Virus record (IMG/VR): IMGVR_UViG_3300048625_000152
Span: 62,001 to 126,000 of that record
DNA from: a virus
Direction: 5' to 3' (one strand)
Length of the DNA: 64,000 bases
The translations under genes were made by a program, and so were the position numbers. The stretch's first letter is position 1, and every line of letters begins with the position of its first letter. Positions 56,220-63,830 of the stretch are shown one piece after another. The notes under the pieces are model-generated. The model saw only the letters and a program-made list of their open reading frames with translations, did not search any database and was not told the origin of the DNA.

Positions 56220-56603
56220 ATGATCAAGTATATTAAAGAAATTACTACACCAGCTGGGGCAGTTAGACCACTACACCGCCCGGAATTCAAGCATGTGTAT
56301 GATGCACGTGATGCAATAATTGCAAAGTATAGCGCACCCGGATCTGAGTTAAATGTCACTACACGAGCTGACATGCCTGATGGATCTGTAGTCACTACAG
56401 TAACTATGATGTTTGAATCAGTTGAGCAGTTTAACAAATGTTTCGACGAACTGGCGTTAGAAAATCAAGCTCAAGCACATGTCGATGGCGAGTCCACTAC
56501 TGTTGCTTCTTTTCAGCAAGCATCAGGAATTGAACGCCGTTACCAATTACGAGATGCTACCACCGATGAAGTTGTGCTGGATTGGACAACTACAGGTCGT
56601 TAA
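56220..56603 (+). CDS. Hypothetical late protein, 127 aa
   Basis: A soluble alpha/beta protein (EFKHVYDARDAIIAKY, SVVTTVTMMFESVEQFNKCF, ERRYQLRDATTDEVVLDW). ATG 56220 is preferred over TTG 56217. It directly precedes the tmRNA gene. No family recognised. Confidence 0.55.
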   Translation: MIKYIKEITTPAGAVRPLHRPEFKHVYDARDAIIAKYSAPGSELNVTTRADMPDGSVVTTVTMMFESVEQFNKCFDELALENQAQAHVDGESTTVASFQQASGIERRYQLRDATTDEVVLDWTTTGR

Positions 56604-56613
56604 ATTATAGTCT

Positions 56614-56624
56614 TGTGCTATAAT
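56614..56624 (+). promoter_or_regulatory. Extended -10 promoter of the tmRNA gene
   Basis: TGTGCTATAAT fits an extended -10 box; no clear -35 is seen. Transcription would start near 56632. Confidence 0.55.
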
Positions 56625-56631
56625 ATAAGTT

Positions 56632-56945
56632 ATTGCTGTATGAAGCAAAGAGAAAAGTGTTCTGGACGCGGGTTCGACTCCCGCCAGGTCCACCAAAAGC
56701 GTACTATTCGATACATCGTGGGCGAACTTAAGAAACGATATCGGTGTAAAGTGCTTAGTATGTTTTTGATGGGCCTGCCATGGTTTCGACAGGGCAACAA
56801 GTAAACAAGTGGACAGCTCGGCAAAGCAGAAGCCGTAGGGTTGGGGTTTCCCGGCCGTAGAAGCAAAAAAAGTAAATGCAAACGACTCACAGTTTCTAAT
56901 GGTTGCCTGATAAAGGCTTCCGGGGCAGCTATGCCTTGCAACAGG
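56632..56945 (+). ncRNA. ssrA: Circularly permuted (two-piece) tmRNA precursor
   Basis: The acceptor piece comes first: T stem GCGGG/CCCGC (56668-56684) around TTCGACT, then CAGGTCC, A and CCA ending at 56695. After about 75 intervening bases the coding piece starts at 56771 with GGGCCTG, which pairs with CAGGTCC and forms the G3-U70 wobble required by alanyl-tRNA synthetase, then CCATGGTTTCGACAGGG, typical of tmRNA 5' ends. The resume codon is GCA at 56878 and the tag reads ANDSQFLMVA, ending in TGA TAA at 56908-56913. A hairpin and a terminator follow. Permuted tmRNA is known from alphaproteobacteria, cyanobacteria and some betaproteobacteria. It rescues stalled ribosomes. The 3' boundary is approximate. 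Confidence 0.93.
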
Positions 56946-56953
56946 AAATAGTA

Positions 56954-56977
56954 ATAGGGGCTTCGGCCCCTATTTTC
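56954..56977 (+). terminator. Rho-independent terminator of the tmRNA gene
   Basis: ATAGGGGC, TTCG loop, GCCCCTAT, then TTT. Confidence 0.9.
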
Positions 56978-56996
56978 TAATTACACACTCTATTCT

Positions 56997-57965
56997 ATGA
57001 AAAAATTCTTTTGTCCTGCACCGTGGCGATCTTTGTTCTACCATGTCGATCAATCGGCTGTGTGCTGCATTAGTTCTAAGAAGTTTAGCATGAGTCCAGT
57101 AGAGTTTAGAAATAGTGATTACCTTAAAGATTTAAAAACCAAGTTTTTAAATAACGAGTTTGACGAAACTTGCGGAGGATGCAAGTCACTAGAAGACGCA
57201 GGGCTGCAAAGTATAAGACAGCACCTACTTGCACTATATGGTGAAACTACCGTTGACCAACTCGATTATATGGAGCTGAGAGCAAGCAATCTTTGTAATT
57301 TTCAGTGCAAGATGTGCAATAGCGAAAACAGCTCTCTCATCAATGGCTCAGTTAATACCGTTTCAGATTCTGACTGGGCCGAGATACTTACCATGTCAGA
57401 GAATCTAAAGTTCCTTACATTAACTGGTGGCGAGCCAATGATAATTAAGCACTACTATCAGTTGCTAGATCACTTGATAGCTAAAGACAGAACAGACATT
57501 AACTTGCGAGTCTACACCAATGCAAGCGTGTACAATCAAATATTTGTTGAGAAGCTGCTGAAATTTAATACAACATTAAATCTCAGCATTGATGGAGTAG
57601 GACGAACAGCAGAACTGCAACGTACGGGCACAGTCTGGTCCATAGTACAAGATAACATTACTAAGTTTGTGGATTTGCCAGTTCAAATAAAATTTCATAT
57701 CACTCTCACAAATATCTCAATCGTTGACATACACTCGTTGGCCAAGTACTTTGTTGAGATAGTTGAAAACAATCCCCGCTGTACTTTTGTTGCACATACT
57801 GCCAACAGTCCAAAATATCTAGCCATTTACAATCTAGCGCCTGCATTATTCAACACCGCGTTACGTAGCATTGAATCTGCATTGGACATTCTAGTGCATC
57901 CGCAATTTGCACAACTCAGAGAGCAGTTGGTTGCACATCAATCACTAATCAAAAGCAAACAATAA
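56997..57965 (+). CDS. Radical SAM protein with twitch-type ending, 322 aa
   Basis: CNFQCKMC near residue 100 is the CxxxCxxC radical SAM cluster motif, with SNLCNFQC context, and LTGGEPMI is the GGEP motif that binds SAM. N-terminal cysteines (FCPAPW, VCCIS) and CGGC are typical of twitch/SPASM-like proteins common in aquatic phages. It may modify a peptide, nucleotide or sugar. ATG 56997 has no strong binding site. The phage IscU fragment at the window start may relate to cluster supply, which is speculation. Confidence 0.85.
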   Translation: MKKFFCPAPWRSLFYHVDQSAVCCISSKKFSMSPVEFRNSDYLKDLKTKFLNNEFDETCGGCKSLEDAGLQSIRQHLLALYGETTVDQLDYMELRASNLCNFQCKMCNSENSSLINGSVNTVSDSDWAEILTMSENLKFLTLTGGEPMIIKHYYQLLDHLIAKDRTDINLRVYTNASVYNQIFVEKLLKFNTTLNLSIDGVGRTAELQRTGTVWSIVQDNITKFVDLPVQIKFHITLTNISIVDIHSLAKYFVEIVENNPRCTFVAHTANSPKYLAIYNLAPALFNTALRSIESALDILVHPQFAQLREQLVAHQSLIKSKQ

Positions 57966-58045
57966 CTCAAATATGCCGTTTGCCTTAGGCCTATTGTCGA
58001 CATAGGAAAAGTTAATGGAAAATCGTAGATTTATAGAGTTAATTA

Positions 58046-58070
58046 GAAACCCGCTTCGGCGGGTTTTCTT
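58046..58070 (+). terminator. Rho-independent terminator (same stem as 53118)
   Basis: GAAACCCGC, TTCG loop, GCGGGTTTTC. It is a near-identical copy of the terminator after the amidoligase gene. Confidence 0.9.
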
Positions 58071-58074
58071 TTGG

Positions 58075-58103
58075 TTGCATTTTAATGACTCTAGTGTTAT
58101 ACT
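58075..58103 (+). promoter_or_regulatory. Sigma70-like promoter
   Basis: TTGCAT and TATACT are 17 bp apart; a leader with AAAGGAG precedes ATG 58141. Confidence 0.7.
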
Positions 58104-58140
58104 AAAACTGTAGAAAGTAGTTAACCCAAAGGAGCAGAAA

Positions 58141-58332
58141 ATGGCAGAAGTTAAACTAAATGGTCCCTTGTACAAAGTCACAATGACTGAATATGAGCGT
58201 GGTTATGGTCAGCGCCCAATGGGAGAAAAGTTGTTTGATAACGAACAAGAAGCCAAGGATTTTGTTGCAGCATACAACAAAGACCCCGGTGATCCTGACT
58301 GCTACTATCGCGCAGACTACAGAAAAGTTTGA
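58141..58332 (+). CDS. Small hypothetical protein, 63 aa
   Basis: A compact protein with EQEAKDFVAAYNKDPGDPDC and several Tyr residues, with strong AAAGGAG ribosome binding. Its stop overlaps the next -35 box. Function unknown. Confidence 0.6.
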   Translation: MAEVKLNGPLYKVTMTEYERGYGQRPMGEKLFDNEQEAKDFVAAYNKDPGDPDCYYRADYRKV

Positions 58333-58357
58333 CAAATAAAGAATCAGGTGTTATAAT
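58329..58357 (+). promoter_or_regulatory. Sigma70-like promoter
   Basis: TTGACA and TATAAT are 17 bp apart. The leader to ATG 58424 is about 60 bases and contains an ACAGA/TCTGT inverted repeat. Confidence 0.7.
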
Positions 58358-58423
58358 AAACACATAAATAAAAATACAGAGAGATAGACTTTCTGTACTC
58401 AACATTATACAAAGGATTTTTGT

Positions 58424-58891
58424 ATGCCAGTAGATTTCACATCACCCGAGATGATTGCCGCAGTATGTGAGGCATTGCCCCTTGCAAATCGCCCAGCAGT
58501 CGAAGCTATCGTAAAAGCATTGACTGAAAAGCTCAATGTAGAAACCCCCAAACAACAGACTGTCTATGCAGTATGGACCAACACAGATTTGACCGAAGGT
58601 CGCGGACGTGAGTATGTTCAATACCTTTGCGAGAAGAAGTCCACCGCATTGCGACGAGCCAAGAAGAACTATGTCATGGGCACTGATAGCCGTGTGACAG
58701 AAGAAGTATTGTTCAACGCCGGTCGGGGATGGTATGGTCCAGTTCGTGTCATTGAGCCCACTCAGGAAGACTTGCGAGTTGAACAACAGCTTGAGGCTGA
58801 ACAGCAAGCAAAAACAGCCAAAGAAGCAGCCATTGCTCGAGCAAAATCCCTGGGCTTAACCGAAGCCGACATCAAAGCATTGCGAGGTTAA
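58424..58891 (+). CDS. Hypothetical protein upstream of the NAD genes, 155 aa
   Basis: A helical N terminus (EMIAAVCEALPLANRPAVEA), a central mixed domain (VYAVWTNTDLTEGRGREYVQ) and a coiled-coil C terminus rich in Gln, Ala and Glu. It starts the transcript that includes NadM-Nudix. No family recognised. Confidence 0.6.
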   Translation: MPVDFTSPEMIAAVCEALPLANRPAVEAIVKALTEKLNVETPKQQTVYAVWTNTDLTEGRGREYVQYLCEKKSTALRRAKKNYVMGTDSRVTEEVLFNAGRGWYGPVRVIEPTQEDLRVEQQLEAEQQAKTAKEAAIARAKSLGLTEADIKALRG

Positions 58892-58892
58892 T

Positions 58893-59912
58893 ATGTCTAA
58901 AGAATACGGAACACTAGTCCTCATCGGACGTTTTCAACCCTTCCACAATGCTCACTTAGAGATTATCAAGCGAGCCACAGCATTGACCGACAATCTGGTA
59001 ATTATCACAGGCTCAGCTGCTCAACCCCGCACTTACAAAAACCCCTTCACCAGTGCCGAACGTGCTCAAATGATTAAGGCTGCAACAAGTGGTCTTGCAA
59101 TGAGTATTCACATTGAAGAAAACATTGATACAATGTACAACGACCAAGCGTGGGCAGTTCGTGTGCAAGGTATTGTCAGCAAGTATCGAATCCTGGGTAC
59201 TAAAACTGCCATCATTGGTCACAAGAAAGACGAATCAAGTTTCTACTTGGACATGTTCCCCCAATGGGGCTATGTTGATGTAGAGGAAATTGAACCACTT
59301 AGTGCAGTGAACATTCGTGACCTGTTCTTTAACTGGACCTTCAACAGCAACTTTATTAAGAATGTTGTACCTCAATCAACTTATGACTTCTTGATGAATT
59401 TTCGTAAGACTGAGGAATTTGCACAGATTATCCGTGAGCGTGAATTCTTGATTGAACACAACAAGCAATATGCCAGCTTGAAGTACCCTCCAATCTTTAG
59501 CACAGCAGATGCCGCAGTAATTTGCTCAGGCCATGTGCTTATGATCAAACGCCGTGCTGAGCCAGGTCGTGGCTTGTGGGCACTGCCTGGTGGTTACGTT
59601 AACGCCAGCACCGACAAGACCGTACTTGATGCAGCTATTCGCGAACTCCGTGAAGAAACTGGTATCAAAGTACCTGAGCCAGTGTTGCGTGGTAGCATTA
59701 CGGGCAACCGTGTGTTTGATGCTGTTGATCGTTCACCACGTGGTCGTATCATTACTCATTGCTACAAGATTGAATTGCCTGATGGTGCATTGCCTAAAGT
59801 AAAAGGCAGTGACGATGCAGAGAAAGCACGTTGGGTTCCTATTGCAGAAGTGCGTAGCGACGAGTGTTTTGAAGACCACTACGATATGGTCCAATGGGCG
59901 GTAGGTGTTTAA
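58893..59912 (+). CDS. nadM: Bifunctional NMN adenylyltransferase/Nudix hydrolase
   Basis: The N-terminal half (residues 1-185) has GRFQPFHNAHLEII, the HxGH-type NMNAT signature, and PLSAVNIRDLFFN, the ISSTxxR equivalent. The C-terminal half has a full Nudix box (GGYVN...REL REETGI pattern, Gx5Ex7REUxEExGU). The 339-residue layout matches NadM-Nudix proteins. It makes NAD+ from NMN and ATP and removes damaged or ADP-ribose nucleotides. With the NAMPT gene downstream it completes nicotinamide-to-NAD+ salvage. Confidence 0.93.
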   Translation: MSKEYGTLVLIGRFQPFHNAHLEIIKRATALTDNLVIITGSAAQPRTYKNPFTSAERAQMIKAATSGLAMSIHIEENIDTMYNDQAWAVRVQGIVSKYRILGTKTAIIGHKKDESSFYLDMFPQWGYVDVEEIEPLSAVNIRDLFFNWTFNSNFIKNVVPQSTYDFLMNFRKTEEFAQIIREREFLIEHNKQYASLKYPPIFSTADAAVICSGHVLMIKRRAEPGRGLWALPGGYVNASTDKTVLDAAIRELREETGIKVPEPVLRGSITGNRVFDAVDRSPRGRIITHCYKIELPDGALPKVKGSDDAEKARWVPIAEVRSDECFEDHYDMVQWAVGV

Positions 59913-59913
59913 G

Positions 59914-60123
59914 ATGCACAAGAGCAACTATCAACCCCGGCGTAGTCAACAACTGTTCTTAGCTGAACAAGTTAGGACTCAAGTGTTTAACGATACCATG
60001 GATCAGATTGTGGTGCACCATGTGTTAGAGGATACTCCGACACGTTTGTATCTACAAATTGAACGCCGTGCAACAAGCCCCATGGGCTTTGCCAAGATTT
60101 ACTTTGAAAGAGTGGAGTTATAA
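59914..60123 (+). CDS. Small hypothetical protein, 69 aa
   Basis: A basic protein (SNYQPRRSQQLFLAEQVRTQ) with a beta-rich end (TRLYLQIERRATSPMG). It starts one base after nadM and its stop overlaps the next start. Function unknown. Confidence 0.5.
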   Translation: MHKSNYQPRRSQQLFLAEQVRTQVFNDTMDQIVVHHVLEDTPTRLYLQIERRATSPMGFAKIYFERVEL

Positions 60124-60383
60124 TGGTTACACTACCTGTAGATTTTGTAGCAACACGCTTCCCAGGTTACTTCTGGAACGTGGCAGAAGAGAAACTGTAC
60201 TCTGTTAAAGTCACCGGCGAACTTCGACCAATGGCATTCCATAAAGGTGGATTCTTTTATGGAACCAAAGTCGAACCAGGATATCAAATCAGCGTCAATG
60301 GCAGGAAGCGTACATACCCAATGTCGTATCTGACTTCGCTTAAAGCAACAACGGAAATCCAAGAAATTAAGGTACAAAAATGA
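60123..60383 (+). CDS. Hypothetical protein, 86 aa
   Basis: A beta-rich protein (FPGYFWNVAEEKLYSVKV, YQISVNGRKRTYPMSYLTSL) that resembles the DNA-recognition repeats of some HNH-associated phage proteins, though no nuclease motif is present. It is coupled to both neighbours by overlaps. Confidence 0.5.
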   Translation: MVTLPVDFVATRFPGYFWNVAEEKLYSVKVTGELRPMAFHKGGFFYGTKVEPGYQISVNGRKRTYPMSYLTSLKATTEIQEIKVQK

Positions 60384-60580
60384 GTGATATGTTAGAAGAC
60401 GCAGCAAACGCATCAGACATTTGGTTGCAAAACAACCTCCGCAATCGCCAAACGGTTCCAGAATCAAATGGGTTCTGCTTGTCTTGTGATGAGCCAACTG
60501 AAGGCATTTTTTGCTCAAAGGAATGCCGCGAAGATTACGAACGTATCCAACGTGCCAAGAAAATTGGCGGAACAGAATAG
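60380..60580 (+). CDS. Small zinc-finger protein, 66 aa
   Basis: CLSC and FCSKECREDYE form a four-Cys zinc site of a type found in short DNA- or RNA-binding proteins. It ends in TAG just before the NAMPT promoter. Confidence 0.6.
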   Translation: MSDMLEDAANASDIWLQNNLRNRQTVPESNGFCLSCDEPTEGIFCSKECREDYERIQRAKKIGGTE

Positions 60581-60609
60581 TTGACAATGAAATGGTTCAC
60601 TGTTATACT
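60581..60609 (+). promoter_or_regulatory. Sigma70-like promoter of the NAMPT gene
   Basis: TTGACA and TATACT are 17 bp apart; the 54-base leader contains two CCTAAGG sequences and AAAGGAAC before ATG 60663. Confidence 0.75.
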
Positions 60610-60662
60610 GTAAGCAAGTCCTAAGGATAGACCTAAGGCAATTTAAATAAAGGAACTTTATT

Positions 60663-62066
60663 ATGAAACTCTCTAAAAACATCATTCTCAATACTGACAG
60701 CTACAAAGTTAGTATGGCGCCTCAATACCCAGCTGGCACTACTAATGTATTCAGCTACATTGCAGCCCGCGGCGGCAAATTCACATTCACACAAGTTGTT
60801 GGACTGCAAATTTTCTTCAAGGAGTATTTACTTGACCCAATTACAAAAGCCGACGTTGACATCGCAGAAGAAATCCTCACAGCACACGGCGAACCATTCG
60901 ACCGCACCATGTGGGACTACATCGTCGAAGCACACAACGGCTACTTGCCCGTGGTCATTAAAGCCGTACCAGAAGGCACTGTTGTCCCAGTTGGAAACGC
61001 ACTGGTCACAATCGAAAACACTGACCCCAAGTGCCACGGTTTAACCACATGGTTGGAAACTCCATTGCTTCGTGCAGTCTGGTACCCAACTACAGTCTCA
61101 ACACAAAGCAAGTACATTAAAAACATCTTGCAAGAATACTTGGAGAAATCTGGTGATCCTACTACTATCGGTTTTAAACTGCACGATTTTGGTGCTCGTG
61201 GTGTATCTTCAATGGAGAGTGCTGGTATTGGGGGTGCGGCCCACTTGGTCAACTTCATGGGTACCGACACTATTACTGGTGTACTGTACGCTCGCGAATA
61301 TTACAATGCTGGCATCGCAGGTTTTTCAATTCCAGCTGCCGAGCACAGTACTATCACTAGTTGGGGTCGTGCAGGTGAACTGAACGCCTACAGCAACATG
61401 GTCACACAGTTTGGTAAGCCAGGCGGTATTGTTGCAGTTGTTAGTGACAGCTACAACATCTACGAAGCATGTAAAATGTGGAGTACTGGTGACTTGAAAC
61501 AGCAAGTGATTGATTCAGGTGCCACAGTTGTTATCCGTCCTGACTCAGGTGATCCTGTTGAAGTCATGCCAAAGATGATTGCAATTCTTGCAGAAGGCTT
61601 TGGATACACTACCAATGACAAGGGCTACAAGGTACTCAACAATGTACGCATGATCTGGGGCGATGGTATCAACACTGTTAGCATCCAAAGCATCTTGCGC
61701 ACTATGGTTGATTTCCAAGGTTGGTCAGCAGATAACTTTGCATTTGGTATGGGTGGTGCTTTGCTGCAAGCTATTGATCGTGATACACAGAAGTGGGCTA
61801 TGAAATGTTCCAGTGCATGTGTCAACGGTGAATGGGTTGATGTTTACAAAGACCCCATCACTGACAGTGGCAAAGCATCACTCAAAGGCCGTGTTAAGTT
61901 GTGGACCAACAGTGGTGGCGAGTTTTCAACAAGTGTGCAAGCCCCTACTGGTTGGAGCGACAAAGGCATTGGTGGTTGGACTGAAGCATTGCAAACTGTT
62001 TTCCAGAACGGTGCATTGTTTAACGAAATCACTTTCGAACAAGTTCGTGCTAACAGCATGAAATAA
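60663..62066 (+). CDS. nadV: Nicotinamide phosphoribosyltransferase
   Basis: The 467-residue protein is a full-length NAMPT: NTDSYKVSMAPQYP at the start, LHDFGARGVSS with the PRPP/nicotinamide-binding Arg, AAEHSTITSWG with the catalytic His, RPDSGDP with the conserved Asp, and GMGGALLQ near the end. It makes NMN from nicotinamide and PRPP, and NadM upstream converts NMN to NAD+. In known phages this pair (NARP2) restores NAD+ depleted by host defences such as Thoeris or DSR. It has its own promoter. Confidence 0.96.
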   Translation: MKLSKNIILNTDSYKVSMAPQYPAGTTNVFSYIAARGGKFTFTQVVGLQIFFKEYLLDPITKADVDIAEEILTAHGEPFDRTMWDYIVEAHNGYLPVVIKAVPEGTVVPVGNALVTIENTDPKCHGLTTWLETPLLRAVWYPTTVSTQSKYIKNILQEYLEKSGDPTTIGFKLHDFGARGVSSMESAGIGGAAHLVNFMGTDTITGVLYAREYYNAGIAGFSIPAAEHSTITSWGRAGELNAYSNMVTQFGKPGGIVAVVSDSYNIYEACKMWSTGDLKQQVIDSGATVVIRPDSGDPVEVMPKMIAILAEGFGYTTNDKGYKVLNNVRMIWGDGINTVSIQSILRTMVDFQGWSADNFAFGMGGALLQAIDRDTQKWAMKCSSACVNGEWVDVYKDPITDSGKASLKGRVKLWTNSGGEFSTSVQAPTGWSDKGIGGWTEALQTVFQNGALFNEITFEQVRANSMK

Positions 62067-62081
62067 TGAACAACAAGGGCA

Positions 62082-62110
62082 TTGACTAACATCAGTGCTC
62101 TTGTTATAAT
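62082..62110 (+). promoter_or_regulatory. Sigma70-like promoter of the tRNA
   Basis: TTGACT and TATAAT are 17 bp apart; the tRNA begins nine bases after the -10 box. Confidence 0.8.
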
Positions 62111-62118
62111 TACAAAAT

Positions 62119-62193
62119 GCGCTAGTAGCTAAATGGTATAGCAGGAGTTTCTAAACCTCTGAATCGCGGGTTCGATTCCCGCCTAGCGCACCA
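62119..62193 (+). tRNA. tRNA with CUA anticodon (putative amber suppressor)
   Basis: A complete cloverleaf with encoded CCA: acceptor GCGCTAG/CTAGCGC, D arm GCTA/TAGC, T arm GCGGG/CCCGC around TTCGATT. The seven-base anticodon loop placed with TT before the triplet gives CTA at 62151-62153, which reads UAG. The anticodon stem has G-U at the outer pair, three good pairs and one U-C mismatch next to the loop. An alternative register giving TCT (Arg) leaves three mismatches, so CUA is favoured. The amino acid it carries cannot be told. Confidence 0.8.
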
Positions 62194-62301
62194 TAGTTAA
62201 GTACATTAGCGGTTTGCCTGGGAACCAGTAGAGTAATCTATCCAGGACGGAACAAAGTGGGCAAGTTGGTTCTTGCTACTCCGGCAGTGTACTTAACTAT
62301 G
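62194..62301 (+). ncRNA. Structured RNA between tRNA and groES
   Basis: TAGTTAAGTACA (62194-62205) pairs perfectly with TGTACTTAACTA (62288-62299). Inside the 12-bp closing stem are a CCTGG/CCAGG stem with an inner TAGA/TCTA, a GCAAG/CTTGC hairpin, and CGG/CCG pairing. The fold looks like a multi-branched RNA domain and could be a riboswitch, a ribozyme or an RNA in its own right. It lies in the groES leader or is processed from the tRNA transcript. No known class was recognised. Confidence 0.5.
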
Positions 62302-62318
62302 GTTAATAAGGAAATAAC

Positions 62319-62603
62319 ATGCAAGTAATGCACGACAGAGTTCTAATCAAGAAACTTGAACCCGAAACAAAATCCGCAGGTGGCATTATGCTAACTACTT
62401 CAGTAACTCCGGTTTACGAAGCCGAAGTTGTAGCAGTAGGCACAGGCAAGCCCGTTAAAGATGGCGCACCCATCCCACTTACAGTGCAAGTCGGTGATCG
62501 CGTGATGTACAATCCATCTGCCACAATTACTGTAACAGTTAAGGGCGAAACTCTGCTGGTAATCAAGGAAGAAGAAATCTTCGCTATTTTGGACAACGAG
62601 TAA
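62319..62603 (+). CDS. groES: GroES-like co-chaperonin
   Basis: The 94-residue protein follows GroES: VMHDRVLIKKLEPETKSAGG leads into the mobile loop GGIMLTTS that contacts GroEL, then YEAEVVAVGTGK, VQVGDRVMYNPSA and a C-terminal VIKEEEIFAIL. T4 uses its own GroES (gp31) to fold the capsid protein with host GroEL, and this gene probably has the same task. TAAGGAAATAAC precedes the ATG. Confidence 0.93.
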   Translation: MQVMHDRVLIKKLEPETKSAGGIMLTTSVTPVYEAEVVAVGTGKPVKDGAPIPLTVQVGDRVMYNPSATITVTVKGETLLVIKEEEIFAILDNE

Positions 62604-62617
62604 ATTAAGGAACTCAA

Positions 62618-63544
62618 ATGGGATGTTGGAATCAAACTTGTGGACTGTCTCAGCTACACATTCGCGCCAATCAAGACGTGGTTGTGTTTGCACTTGTTAA
62701 AAACAACGGTGTGGACAGTCTTTGTTACACTACCCCATTTTACGCACCAGTAATGATGCCGTTCTATGCCAAGTATAACGACTACGGTGGCGCAGAGGAC
62801 TGCACAGGTCTCGGGGTTGACTTGGTTATAAATGCTATCAAAGAAGAACTGGTTGAGTTGCCACAGGGAGAGAATACATTTCACGACATTCCGGTCAAAC
62901 GCGAAGGCTTTGATGCAGATGTGTTCTTTGAAGCAGTACACGAGAGTCGCTTGTTCATCAAAGGTCGCTACGAGCGCCAGCGCCAGCACGTGGGATTTGT
63001 AATGATCCACAAGGACGTTTTTGATCACGTGATCGAGAACCGTGTTGTTGAACGCTATGTGGGTGCCAACAACGGCACCAGTGGATGGGATGACGCTTAC
63101 ATCAACATCACCTTTGCTGATGTAGTTAAAGACGTTGCTGCATGTGTGGATCACTTGTTTGAATCGTGCAAGAAAGATCTATTCCGATTTGATCCATTGC
63201 GTGGCCTACGTATTCTCAACGAAGGCAAAGAAAGAGCTCAATTAAATACTGCGGCACAGTGGCTAGCACATGACGAGTATCGTTACAGCAGTTTGGTTCG
63301 CCCCAGTCTTATGGTTTGTGACTATGTCGAAGCCAACGATCGCGAAGGTCTTAGAGGGATGTTAACTGAGTACCTCAAAGCCGTGTGGATCGATGGATTT
63401 ATGTTAGAGACCCGCAAGTTCTGGAGCCCACAATCGGGTGCTGGTAGCCAACAACAAGAACCTGAAGGTTACTTGCTGCTGATTGATGCAATGAAGAAAG
63501 TACTTGACGCTGAAAAACGCGAGTACGAAGAGTTCAATGACTGA
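62618..63544 (+). CDS. Conserved phage protein, 308 aa
   Basis: The protein begins MGCWNQTCGLSQLHI and VVVFALVKN, a pattern I recall from a family found in many large phages and without known function. Cys residues near the N terminus and a helical C-terminal half (GYLLLIDAMKKVLDAEKREY) are the main features. It overlaps the next gene by eight bases. Confidence 0.6.
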   Translation: MGCWNQTCGLSQLHIRANQDVVVFALVKNNGVDSLCYTTPFYAPVMMPFYAKYNDYGGAEDCTGLGVDLVINAIKEELVELPQGENTFHDIPVKREGFDADVFFEAVHESRLFIKGRYERQRQHVGFVMIHKDVFDHVIENRVVERYVGANNGTSGWDDAYINITFADVVKDVAACVDHLFESCKKDLFRFDPLRGLRILNEGKERAQLNTAAQWLAHDEYRYSSLVRPSLMVCDYVEANDREGLRGMLTEYLKAVWIDGFMLETRKFWSPQSGAGSQQQEPEGYLLLIDAMKKVLDAEKREYEEFND

Positions 63545-63830
63545 TTACTTATTACGCAACGCCCTTAATTCAGATGATGTAGAGTTTCTTAACGAAACCG
63601 ATATGGACTTTGACCTAGTTAACACACATGGTCTCAAACCCGAGTCCAGTATGTTTGACAGTGGGTGGCGCGATATGGCAACCGAACAACGAGTTGTTCA
63701 TCACCTTGATCGTGTGGTGTTTAGAAATGTTACCCCAGCGCAGTACACATATCTACAACTTCGCTATCGAGATCGTCTAAATGAATTGACAGACGGCCTT
63801 AAAGGCATATATAATATTACAACGACATAA
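63537..63830 (+). CDS. Hypothetical protein, 97 aa
   Basis: A soluble protein with an acidic N-terminal half (NSDDVEFLNETDMDFDLVNT) and a helical end (TYLQLRYRDRLNELTDGL). The start overlaps the preceding stop. Function unknown. Confidence 0.5.
   Translation: MTDYLLRNALNSDDVEFLNETDMDFDLVNTHGLKPESSMFDSGWRDMATEQRVVHHLDRVVFRNVTPAQYTYLQLRYRDRLNELTDGLKGIYNITTT

Larger units (their letters stand above)
57966..58140 (+). other. Intergenic region with terminator and promoter
   Basis: No convincing gene is present. The stretch holds the terminator at 58046-58070 and the promoter at 58075-58103, ending with AAAGGAGCAG ahead of ATG 58141. Confidence 0.6.

Noticed and set aside
56630-56941. 103-residue open frame on the minus strand
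   Set aside because: It is the reverse complement of the tmRNA gene (the WWTWRESNPRP string is a well-known false protein from tRNA or tmRNA T-arm DNA).
58014-58115. 33-residue frame between the radical SAM gene and 58141
   Set aside because: It spans a terminator and the next promoter and has no ribosome-binding site.
62119-62193. tRNA-Arg with anticodon UCU
   Set aside because: Shifting the anticodon loop by one base gives TCT but leaves three mismatches in the anticodon stem, against one for CUA. It remains the main alternative.
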